Assembly: GCA_015486105.1 (NCBI GenBank)
Contig: WFSI01000031.1
Span: 1 to 32,721, forward strand
From: Aquificota bacterium
GTDB lineage: Bacteria > Thermosulfidibacterota > Thermosulfidibacteria > Thermosulfidibacterales > B14-G1
Reading direction: 5' to 3'
DNA length: 32,721 nt
Below, piece by piece: positions 1 to 6,053 of this stretch (positions are counted from its first letter, which is position 1; each line of letters starts with the position of its first letter). Position numbers and translations under genes: made by a program. The notes below the pieces were generated by a model that did not search any database, had not been told where the DNA came from, and saw only the letters and a program-made list of their open reading frames with translations.

Positions 1-180
1 GGCAAGGCCCATATCGTGGATGGTAGGATTCCCCATACCATCCTTTTGGAACTCTTCACTGATAGGGGCATTGGCACAGAGATAGTACAGTTGGAGGAGG
101 GAGATCGGGGGACGTTAGGTGTAAGGTGGGAGATCGGGAAGGGCAAGATGGAAGACGGGAGGAAGACGGGAGACGGGTGA
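1..180 (+). CDS. argB: Acetylglutamate kinase, C-terminal fragment
   Basis: Only the last 59 codons are in the window. The frame is open from base 1 to TGA at 178-180. The stretch [19 protein letters not shown] followed by RGIGTEI is the usual C-terminal end of acetylglutamate kinase, which phosphorylates N-acetylglutamate in arginine synthesis. Family members normally stop a few residues after the GIGT motif. This one runs about 30 residues further, through a Gly/Lys/Asp-rich tail encoded partly by an 11 bp tandem repeat at 151-172. The tail is therefore probably unconserved read-through into repeat DNA. Another arginine gene, argD, lies far downstream at 9914, so the arginine genes are scattered. 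Confidence 0.85.
   Translation, partial: GKAHIVDGRIPHTILLELFTDRGIGTEIVQLEEGDRGTLGVRWEIGKGKMEDGRKTGDG
151..172 (+). repeat. Two perfect 11 bp tandem units at the argB 3' end
   Basis: The unit GAAGACGGGAG occurs at 151-161 and again at 162-172, followed by a partial ACGGG. Related GGGAGAT/GGGAAGG words precede it from about 128. The purine-rich strand encodes the last residues of ArgB. Because 11 is not a multiple of 3, each added unit would change the tail sequence and the stop position. Confidence 0.75.
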
Positions 181-313
181 GGCAAAAGAGAGTTAATTAG
201 TTGAAATAGGTTAAATAGTTGGAATGAGTGAAATTTCCTCCCAACTTGTCGTACGTTTTCTACTATGTTTTTGTCTTTTCGCTTTTGACCTTTGGCTCAA
301 TGGGAGGTGTTAG

Positions 314-946
314 TTGCCGGGCTTGTTTATCGTCTTTGAAGGTATTGAGGGGTCGGGCAAGACGCTTCAATTAAAACTGTTGGCTCGGTATCTCAGGAAG
401 AAGGGCATAAAGCCTCTGGTGACCCGAGAGCCTGGGGGAACCAGGCTGGGAGAGGGGATCCGTAGGCTTCTTTTGAAAGATGGGAACCCTTCTCCCCGAG
501 CCGAGCTCTTCCTTTATTTGGCCGACCGGGCCCAGCATGTGAAGGAGGTGATCCGTCCTGCCCTGAGGGGGGGCAGGATGGTTCTTTGTGATCGCTACTA
601 TTTCTCTACATTGGCCTATCAGGGCTACGCCAGGGGATTGGATCTTGCCTTTGTGGAGGAGGCTAATGATAGAGCCATTGAAGGTTTCAAACCTCATCTG
701 GTGGTTTTGTTGGATCTTCCTGTAAGAGTGGCTCTGGAGAGGATCAGGGGGAGGTCTTTGGACAGGATGGAGCAGGAGGCCTTCTCTTTTCATGAAAGGG
801 TTAGGGAGGGGTTTTGGGCCCAGGCCCGAAGGGAACCGGATCTCTTTTTGGTCATCGATGGCACCAGAATGCCCGAGGAAGTATTTCAGGAGGTTTTGAA
901 GGGTGTTGGAGTTCGCTTCCCTGAGATGGCGCCCCTCTTATTGTAA
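314..946 (+). CDS. tmk: Thymidylate kinase
   Basis: Phosphorylates dTMP to dTDP in the cytoplasm for DNA synthesis. It has 210 residues, normal for the family. Visible motifs are the P-loop GIEGSGKT near residues 10-17, TREPGGTRLGE, the DRYYFST substrate-site motif near 94, and a LID-like RGRSLDRME segment near 146. The start is TTG at 314, with GGGAGG at 302-307 as ribosome binding site; no in-frame ATG gives an intact P-loop. The last 95 bp overlap the 3' end of folK on the other strand. A TTGACC at 285-290 could be a -35 box, but no -10 is convincing. Confidence 0.95.
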   Translation: MPGLFIVFEGIEGSGKTLQLKLLARYLRKKGIKPLVTREPGGTRLGEGIRRLLLKDGNPSPRAELFLYLADRAQHVKEVIRPALRGGRMVLCDRYYFSTLAYQGYARGLDLAFVEEANDRAIEGFKPHLVVLLDLPVRVALERIRGRSLDRMEQEAFSFHERVREGFWAQARREPDLFLVIDGTRMPEEVFQEVLKGVGVRFPEMAPLLL

Positions 947-1418
947 GGGGAATGACCTGGGAAGGATCTTGACAGTTTTTTAAGAGTTCCTGGACGCTGT
1001 ATCCCGTGGTGGGTTCTATCAGATTAGGGGCTAAGGTGGCTAAGGGGAACAGCATAAAACGTCTTCCTTTAAGCCTGGGGTGTGGAAGGGTGAGCCTGGG
1101 GGTTTTTAGGATTACCTCGTCATAAAGGAGAATATCCAGGTCTATGATTCTGGGGCCTCCCGTGCCTTTTTCCTCTCTCCCCAGGGTTTTTTCTATCTGC
1201 TGTAGGGTTTCTAAGAGTGCCATGGGAGACAGGGTTGTTTGGATCTGGACCACGGCGTTGATGAACCAGGGTTGGGGGATGCCAAAGGGTTCGGTTAGAA
1301 ACCAGGGGGATAGGGTCTTTAGGGTGGTGCCCTTTCTTGAGAGGAGCCTTATAGCCGAGCAGCAGTTGTGGATCCTGGATCCTAAGTTTGAACCCAGCGA
1401 TAAGAAAGACTGTGCCAT
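852..1418 (-). CDS. folK: 2-amino-4-hydroxy-6-hydroxymethyldihydropteridine pyrophosphokinase (HPPK)
   Basis: Transfers pyrophosphate from ATP to 6-hydroxymethyldihydropterin in folate synthesis. The N-terminus SLGSNLG, the NAVVQIQT strand and GGPRIIDLDILLYD (metal-binding DLD) identify it. The usual WGPR is GGPR here, with Gly in place of the common Trp, a change seen in some family members. At 188 residues it is longer than the usual 160 or so. The extra ~30 residues after VIPLTI are encoded antisense to the end of tmk. No Shine-Dalgarno lies upstream of ATG 1418, and a TAAAAT box sits only 6 bp upstream, so the mRNA may have almost no leader. Confidence 0.92.
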   Translation of the reverse strand: MAQSFLSLGSNLGSRIHNCCSAIRLLSRKGTTLKTLSPWFLTEPFGIPQPWFINAVVQIQTTLSPMALLETLQQIEKTLGREEKGTGGPRIIDLDILLYDEVILKTPRLTLPHPRLKGRRFMLFPLATLAPNLIEPTTGYSVQELLKNCQDPSQVIPLTIRGAPSQGSELQHPSKPPEILPRAFWCHR

Positions 1419-1424
1419 ATTTTA

Positions 1425-1430
1425 ATTTTA
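1425..1430 (-). promoter_or_regulatory. Possible -10 box just upstream of folK
   Basis: On the minus strand TAAAAT lies 6 bp before the folK ATG. A -10 there would place the transcript start at or next to the initiation codon. The corresponding -35 region is poor (TTCTTT at 17 bp), so this is only a candidate. Confidence 0.3.
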
Positions 1431-1565
1431 TCAAGGAATGGATGACAAAAGAATAGGGGATGAAGCAGGACTTCCCCCAGGGACTGGCCATTGCATTAGT
1501 TAACATATTCAAATTAAAGGAAGTCTATCTGAAAGCAAGTGAAAAGGTAGTGCATTCCTCTTTTA

Positions 1566-1593
1566 CCCCACAAAATCAACAGATTTTGTGGGG
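1566..1593. other. 12 bp perfect hairpin CCCC...GGGG
   Basis: CCCCACAAAATC at 1566-1577 pairs perfectly with GATTTTGTGGGG at 1582-1593 around an AACA loop. Neither side is followed by a T-run, so it is not a textbook intrinsic terminator. It lies 33 bp from the paired core of element copy 1. A similar CCCC/GGGG-capped, A/T-cored hairpin occurs inside element copy 2 at 20482-20508. The rest of the gene-free interval (1431-1565 and 1726-1833) shows no coding potential I trust. Confidence 0.6.
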
Positions 1594-1626
1594 ACCCCGT
1601 TCCTCCTCTCTTGCTCATGAATTCGC

Positions 1627-1725
1627 CGCATGCCCACGTGGAGTGCTGTTCCCGAGTAATTTATAACTCGTGGATTACCTCCTTGGTCGGCTCAGACATG
1701 GGATGCGATCGAAACGCACCGCCCC
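1627..1725 (-). repeat. Dispersed structured element, copy 1 (candidate ncRNA)
   Basis: The reverse strand of this interval aligns to the forward strand of 20446-20581. Block A (1694-1725 with 20446-20477) matches at 27 of 32 positions without gaps. Block B (1633-1669 with 20545-20579) shares GAGTTATAA, TACT, GGGAA and CTCCAC. Read as minus-strand RNA, 1707-1697 pairs with 1638-1627 in an 11 bp helix with one bulged C and one G-U pair. Inside it, CTGAG can pair with CTCGG (another G-U pair) and GTAAT with ATTAC. It sits between the 5' ends of folK and the gene at 1834. No Rfam family was recognised; 6S, SRP and tmRNA were considered and did not fit. Confidence 0.55.
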
Positions 1726-1833
1726 TTTCCTCCCAGAAAATGGGGGAAGTCCTGGGGGTAAAGACGTTGAAAGGAGCGGTGGAATTAGATTAAAGTTACG
1801 CAATTGGTATACCGAGCCAAAAGGGGGAAGCAG

Positions 1834-2853
1834 ATGCATATAGTGGGTTTGATAGTCCGGTATCTTTTGGGATTGGGTTATTTAGCTGGGGGTTTGGGGC
1901 TGCTTTTTATCGGGGGATTGGGCCTTTGGGCCAGGAATTGGAAGATTGGAGGGGTAAGTGGTTTCATAGGGCTCTTGGGTTTGTTGGGTGCTTATGAGTC
2001 CTTCACCTTTGCCAGTCCCTTTCTTTTTTGGTTTGTCCTCCTTCTCTTCATTCTGATGTCGGTAGCAGCGGCCCTATATGTCACGGAGCCCGACTTGGGC
2101 ATTATAGACCGCTTTAAATCTCCTAAGAGGCTCCTGAAGGAAGGAAAGAAGGAGAAGGCGGCCATAAAGCTCAAGAGGGGTGGGTGTTACAGGGATGCGG
2201 CTAGGGTGTATGAGGAGCTGGAGTGGCATACCTCTGCGGCCCTTTGTTACGAGGAGGCGGGGGATTGGGATAAAGTGGCTGAACTCTATCTTTTGATTGC
2301 CGAAAAGGAGGAAGACGGGGAGTACTATTTGAGAAAGGCCCGGGAGATCTTTGAAGAAAAGCTACAGGACTTTACCAGGGCAGCTCAAGTGTTGGAGAAG
2401 CTGGCTGAGACAGAGGGTTGGTACTGGGAAGATGCCGCCAGGGACTGGGAGAAGGTGGGAAGCGACAAGGCTGTTCGCAGGTGCTGGAAGAAGGCTCTGA
2501 AGTATTACCAGGAGAGGGTAAAGGAGGATGATCCCGTGTTCTTGAGCGATGTGGCGGATATTTCCGAACGCCTTGGCTTAAAGGACGATGCTGTAGCCTC
2601 TTATAAGGAGTTCCTTAAATACTGCCAGGATATGGTGGAGAAGGAAGAGAAGGGGTGGCTGCGCCATGTGGTGGAGGTCAATTACGCCTTGGCTAGGATT
2701 ACAGGGGATGAGGGCTTCAAGGAAGAAGGGGACAAGACCTTGGAGAAATACAAGTTCTATCTGGACGAGGTGATCAAGAGTGAGGAGTATAAGCAGGAAC
2801 TCCTGGACGAAGTGAAACGGTGGCTCACAGAGAGGGTGGAGAGGAGACCCTAA
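1834..2853 (+). CDS. Membrane protein with TPR-like helical C-terminal domain, function unknown
   Basis: I do not recognise a named family. The N-terminal ~85 residues hold about three hydrophobic segments: a Gly/Leu-rich pair, then WFVLLLFILMSVAAALYV. The remaining ~250 residues are charged and helical. Repeated A-x3-YEE and AAxxYEExGDW motifs resemble tetratricopeptide or bacterial-transcription-activation-like solenoid repeats, which suggests a membrane-tethered protein-binding scaffold. The start chosen is ATG 1834, preceded by AAGGGGGAAG at good spacing; an in-frame TTG at 1804 would add ten basic residues without an obvious ribosome site. It stands alone between structured element copy 1 and the tRNA cluster. 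Confidence 0.75.
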   Translation: MHIVGLIVRYLLGLGYLAGGLGLLFIGGLGLWARNWKIGGVSGFIGLLGLLGAYESFTFASPFLFWFVLLLFILMSVAAALYVTEPDLGIIDRFKSPKRLLKEGKKEKAAIKLKRGGCYRDAARVYEELEWHTSAALCYEEAGDWDKVAELYLLIAEKEEDGEYYLRKAREIFEEKLQDFTRAAQVLEKLAETEGWYWEDAARDWEKVGSDKAVRRCWKKALKYYQERVKEDDPVFLSDVADISERLGLKDDAVASYKEFLKYCQDMVEKEEKGWLRHVVEVNYALARITGDEGFKEEGDKTLEKYKFYLDEVIKSEEYKQELLDEVKRWLTERVERRP

Positions 2854-2881
2854 GGGTCAGCTTTCGATTTCTGCTCGCCTA

Positions 2882-2910
2882 TTGACCTGAAACATGGCAT
2901 TGCCTATATA
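2882..2910 (+). promoter_or_regulatory. Strong sigma-70-type promoter for the tRNA cluster
   Basis: TTGACC at 2882-2887 and TATATA at 2905-2910 are separated by exactly 17 bp. The predicted transcript start near 2917 leaves about a 12-base leader before tRNA-Pro. A GC-rich stretch does not separate the four tRNAs, so one transcript probably covers all of them. Confidence 0.75.
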
Positions 2911-2928
2911 GAGGCTTGCCTATTTTGA

Positions 2929-3003
2929 CGGGGCGTAGCGCAGGCTGGTTAGCGCACCTGCCTTGGGAGCAGGGGGTCGGAGGTTCAAGTCCTCTCGCCC
3001 CGA
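2929..3003 (+). tRNA. tRNA-Pro (TGG)
   Basis: The acceptor stem CGGGGCG pairs with CGCCCCG, starting with the C1-G72 pair typical of bacterial proline tRNA. The anticodon stem CCTGC/GCAGG encloses CTTGGGA, giving anticodon TGG. The T arm contains GGTTCAAGTCC. The discriminator base is A3003. The CCA end is not encoded (TAA follows), unlike the next three tRNAs. Confidence 0.95.
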
Positions 3004-3011
3004 TAAAAAGG

Positions 3012-3088
3012 GCGCCTGTAGCTCAGCAGGATAGAGCAGCGGACTTCTAATCCGCTGGTCGGGGGTTCGAGTCCCTCCAGGCGCGCCA
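3012..3088 (+). tRNA. tRNA-Arg (TCT)
   Basis: The acceptor stem GCGCCTG/CAGGCGC is closed, the anticodon stem GCGGA/TCCGC encloses CTTCTAA (anticodon TCT), and the T arm GGGGGTTCGAGTCCCTC is normal. CCA is encoded at 3086-3088. This tRNA reads AGA (and possibly AGG), a heavily used arginine codon group in this window. Confidence 0.96.
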
Positions 3089-3113
3089 AAAGAGAAGCTT
3101 GATAAGGAAATAT

Positions 3114-3191
3114 GGTGAGTGTAGCTCAGTTGGTTAGAGCACCGGACTGTGGCTCCGGGGGTCAGGGGTTCGAATCCCCTCACTCACCCCA
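3114..3191 (+). tRNA. tRNA-His (GTG)
   Basis: The acceptor stem GTGAGTG/CACTCAC is perfect. An extra G at 3114 can pair with C73 (3188), the G-1 identity element of histidine tRNA. The anticodon stem CCGGA/TCCGG encloses CTGTGGC, giving GTG. CCA is encoded at 3189-3191. Confidence 0.96.
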
Positions 3192-3195
3192 AGGT

Positions 3196-3272
3196 GGCCC
3201 GCTAGCTCAATTTGGTAGAGCAACGGACTCTTAATCCGTGGGTTGTAGGTTCGAGTCCTACGCGGGTCACCA
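3196..3272 (+). tRNA. tRNA-Lys (CTT)
   Basis: The acceptor stem GGCCCGC/GCGGGTC includes one G-T pair. The anticodon stem ACGGA/TCCGT encloses CTCTTAA (anticodon CTT). The T arm GTAGGTTCGAGTCCTAC is perfect and CCA is encoded at 3270-3272. Its last six bases are shared, antisense, with the stop codon region of ispDF. Confidence 0.95.
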
Positions 3273-4430
3273 ATTTCGTATATACCTCTTTCTCAGGGTG
3301 GCTATAGTGTGTGCTGCTATTCCTTCTCCCCGGCCGGTGAAACCCAATCCCTCTGTGGTGGTGGCTTTGATGTTGATCCTCTGAGTTGGTATGCTTAAGG
3401 CCTGGGCTATACGTTGCTCCATTTCCTTTCTGTAAGGGGCTATTTTGGGCTTTTCCAGTACAAGAGTGGCATCTATGTGGACAATCTCCAAGTTCCTTGC
3501 CTGTAATAGATGGGCTACATCCCTCAGAAACTCTAAACTGGAACGGTCCTTATAGTAGGGGCTGCTGTCGGGAAAGTGGGTACCAATGTCTTTCAACCCC
3601 CCTGCTCCCAAGAGGGCGTCTACTACAGCGTGGCATAAGACATCAGCATCGGAGTGGCCCTGGAGTCCTTTTTCGTGGGGGATTTCTACACCCCCCAGTA
3701 TTAGTCTTCTTCCTTTCACCAGGGGATGGACATCGTATCCAAACCCCGCTTTTATAGGACACTCCAACATGACCCTTATCCTTTCCAAGTCTTGGGGATA
3801 GGTGACTTTAAAGTTGGTTTCTTCTCCCTCTACCCACCATACGGGATGACCCATGGCCTCTACCAGGGTTGCGTCGTCTGTGGCCTCTCGGCCTTCCTGT
3901 AAGGCCCTTTTATAAGCCTCAACGATGATTTCTCTCTGGAAAAACTGGGGGGTTTGGGCGACCCTTAGCCTTTCCCTTTGGAGGGTGCGGATTGTTTGGT
4001 CCTTCTCCACCTCTTTTACTGTGTCTCTCAGGGACAGAACAGGAATAGCTGCTCCCTTATCTTGGGCCTTTTGAATCACCCTGTGGATGAGATGGGAGGA
4101 GGTCAGGGGCCGGGCTCCATCGTGAATCCCTACCAGGGTGCATTTTTCATCCAAAAGCCTTAGGCCTTTCCAAACAGTATCTTGACGCCTTTCTCCGCCG
4201 GGATACATACTTGCTCCCTTGCCAGGAGCCCATCGAGATAAGACTTCCCTTCCCTCCCGTAGGTGATCTTTGTCTACTCCTAAGTAGATGGTTTGGACTA
4301 GGGGGTGTTCTTCAAAGGCTTGCAAGGAATAGGCCACCAAAGGTTTGGAGTCCACGGTCACCCATTGTTTCTGGATGCCTGTCCTTTTTCCTCGACCTGC
4401 TGCCACTATTATGACGGATACTGAGCCCAT
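3267..4430 (-). CDS. ispDF: Bifunctional IspD/IspF, MEP isoprenoid pathway
   Basis: A fusion of 2-C-methylerythritol 4-phosphate cytidylyltransferase (about residues 1-222) and 2-C-methylerythritol 2,4-cyclodiphosphate synthase (about 227-387). IspD shows AAGRGKR (10-16), QKQW and HDGARP. IspF shows GFGYDVHP (metal ligands D233, H235), GHSDADVLCH (H267), DIGTHFPDS and the C-terminal TTEGLGFTGRGEG. The start is uncertain. ATG 4430 fits the IspD N-terminus but lacks a Shine-Dalgarno; GTG 4514 would add 28 residues, overlap the upstream gene, and has a GGGAAAAGA site. It is the last gene of the radA operon, and its TGA lies within the end of tRNA-Lys. Confidence 0.93.
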   Translation of the reverse strand: MGSVSVIIVAAGRGKRTGIQKQWVTVDSKPLVAYSLQAFEEHPLVQTIYLGVDKDHLREGREVLSRWAPGKGASMYPGGERRQDTVWKGLRLLDEKCTLVGIHDGARPLTSSHLIHRVIQKAQDKGAAIPVLSLRDTVKEVEKDQTIRTLQRERLRVAQTPQFFQREIIVEAYKRALQEGREATDDATLVEAMGHPVWWVEGEETNFKVTYPQDLERIRVMLECPIKAGFGYDVHPLVKGRRLILGGVEIPHEKGLQGHSDADVLCHAVVDALLGAGGLKDIGTHFPDSSPYYKDRSSLEFLRDVAHLLQARNLEIVHIDATLVLEKPKIAPYRKEMEQRIAQALSIPTQRINIKATTTEGLGFTGRGEGIAAHTIATLRKRYIRNW

Positions 4431-4476
4431 TTGGTTTATCGGCTGATAGCGGACGGGATAACTAAAGTTTAGGAGG

Positions 4477-5520
4477 CTATCTTCCCCGTTCCTTAGGGAG
4501 GCCTTCCCTCTCACTCTTTTCCCTTGCTTCTTCCCTTATCCTGCCAAAGATCATGCGACCCGATGGGGTTTGAAGGAGACTGGTTACATCTATCTTTACC
4601 TTTTTGCCGATGTATCCCTTGCCGTTCTCCACAACGATCATAGTGCCGTCGTCTAAGTATCCTACTCCCTGCTGAGGTTCCTTGCCCTGGCGGAGGATAA
4701 AGACCTCCATTTCTTCTCCGGGGAGGACCACTGGCCTTAAGGCCCCTGAGAGTTCGTTGACGTTGAGCACTTCTATATCCTGAAGTTGGGCTATCTGATT
4801 GAGATTGTAGTCGGTGGTGATGATCTTGGCCTTCATCCGTTTGGCCAGCGCGATGAGTTTTTCGTCCACTTCCTGGATTTTGGGGAAGTCTTGGGAAGAT
4901 ACCTTTACCCTAACCGTGTTGTTTTCCTGGAGCCTTTTGAGCACGTCCAGACCCCGTCTTCCTCGGCTTCTTCTCATGGGATCATGGGAGTCAGCTATGT
5001 GTTGAAGCTCTTTGAGGACGAATTGGGGTATGATGAGGGAGCCTTCTAAGAAGCCCGTATCCACTATATCGGCGATGCGCCCGTCAATGATAGCACTGGT
5101 GTCCAGGATTTTGTTGTGCCCCCCCCATCCCAAGGGGAGTTTGTCCCGACCAACCCGGGGGAACTCCACGGATTCGGCTACCCTTACCCCCAGTATGCCT
5201 CCTAAATACCCAAAACAGAGTCCCACAAAGATGTTGAAAAGGGTTCTGGCCCCTGCCAAAGGGAAGCGGATTTCGGCAATATCGATTATGAGGTAGGAGA
5301 GGACGAGTCCCATGGTGAGACCTGTTAGTGCCCCTACAAGGGTTTTTAGGTTAAATTCCAGGACCTTCTGTACCGTGTAAATGAATAGAAGGCCTGCTAC
5401 ACATCCTATGCCCGTTCCCAGGACGGCTCCTTCCACGGAAGGGAGGTAACCCTTTCCCATGAAAAATCCCAAGAGCGCTCCCGAGAGCACTATGGAAAAT
5501 CTGAAGATTAACATTAGCAT
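4477..5520 (-). CDS. Membrane-anchored PIN-TRAM domain protein (YacL-like)
   Basis: Four hydrophobic segments (about 3-22, 31-54, 61-82, 92-113) precede a PIN nuclease-like domain with acidic positions D140, D146, E171, D220 and D237. A TRAM nucleic-acid-binding domain follows (about 265-329). This matches the YacL family of putative membrane-bound ribonucleases, whose substrate is not established. ATG 5520 is preceded by AAGGAGA at good spacing and lies one base after the carD stop; a TTG at 5583 would run into carD. Its place between carD and ispD is a common gene order, so it is probably co-transcribed from the radA promoter. Confidence 0.9.
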   Translation of the reverse strand: MLMLIFRFSIVLSGALLGFFMGKGYLPSVEGAVLGTGIGCVAGLLFIYTVQKVLEFNLKTLVGALTGLTMGLVLSYLIIDIAEIRFPLAGARTLFNIFVGLCFGYLGGILGVRVAESVEFPRVGRDKLPLGWGGHNKILDTSAIIDGRIADIVDTGFLEGSLIIPQFVLKELQHIADSHDPMRRSRGRRGLDVLKRLQENNTVRVKVSSQDFPKIQEVDEKLIALAKRMKAKIITTDYNLNQIAQLQDIEVLNVNELSGALRPVVLPGEEMEVFILRQGKEPQQGVGYLDDGTMIVVENGKGYIGKKVKIDVTSLLQTPSGRMIFGRIREEAREKSEREGLPKERGR

Positions 5521-5521
5521 T

Positions 5522-6052
5522 TTAGTTTTCTCCTTCTCTTTGGAAGAGGCCTTTGAGGAGTTCTTCTGCCTCTTCAGGTGCAATGTGTTTGGCCTCAGAG
5601 ATCTCTCCGATGAGGAACTGCTGAGCGCTTTCCAGTATTTTCCTTTCTCCGAAAGAAAGCTCCTTGTCTTTTCTTAGTTGCATGAGATCTCTGTATACCT
5701 CTGCTACTTCCTCAATGGATCCACTTTTTATTTTATCAGCGTATTCCCTGTGCCTTACAGTCCAGCTCACCTTTTCTTCACCCTGGGGAGTGGGGGGACT
5801 GGTGAGGATGTCTACAATATCCTTAACAGAGCTATCGGTGATAATCTTTCTTAGTCCCACCTTTTCTACCTTCTTTACAGGAACCCGTATCACAACCTCC
5901 TTTTCCAAGATACGAATGGAGAAGAAGGACAGGCTTTCACCTTCTACGGAGATGTCTTCTATTCCCTCTATTATGCCTACACCATGAGCAGGATAAACTA
6001 TTTTGTCTCCTATCTTAAATGTTGCTTCTTCCTTTTTCATGGTTACAATCAT
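5522..6052 (-). CDS. carD: CarD/CdnL family RNA polymerase-binding regulator
   Basis: CarD-type proteins bind the RNA polymerase beta lobe and stabilise open promoter complexes. The N-terminal Tudor-like domain is recognised by FKIGDKIVYPAHGVG and IRILEKEVVIRVP. The helical DNA-binding region carries WTVRHREYADKIKSG, LRDL-type and SFGERKILESA motifs. Two starts are possible: ATG 6052 (MIVTMKK), with GGAG ten bases upstream and coupled to the radA TGA at 6054-6056, or ATG 6040. I give the first. The protein is about 176 residues, slightly above the usual 160. Confidence 0.92.
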   Translation of the reverse strand: MIVTMKKEEATFKIGDKIVYPAHGVGIIEGIEDISVEGESLSFFSIRILEKEVVIRVPVKKVEKVGLRKIITDSSVKDIVDILTSPPTPQGEEKVSWTVRHREYADKIKSGSIEEVAEVYRDLMQLRKDKELSFGERKILESAQQFLIGEISEAKHIAPEEAEELLKGLFQREGEN

Positions 6053-6053
6053 C

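Noticed and set aside
1566-1593. Intrinsic terminator
   Set aside because: The stem is strong but no T-run follows on either strand.
1627-1725. 6S RNA, tmRNA, SRP RNA or a tRNA-like gene
   Set aside because: Size, conserved core motifs and T-arm geometry do not fit; a T-loop-like TTTCGAT is present but the rest of a tRNA is not.
1460-1793. Two short plus-strand open frames upstream of 1834
   Set aside because: They run through the hairpin and structured element, have no ribosome site, and show no protein-like composition.
2920-3183. Open frame of 87 codons on the minus strand
   Set aside because: It is the antisense of tRNA-Pro, tRNA-Arg and tRNA-His; such frames are a common artefact.
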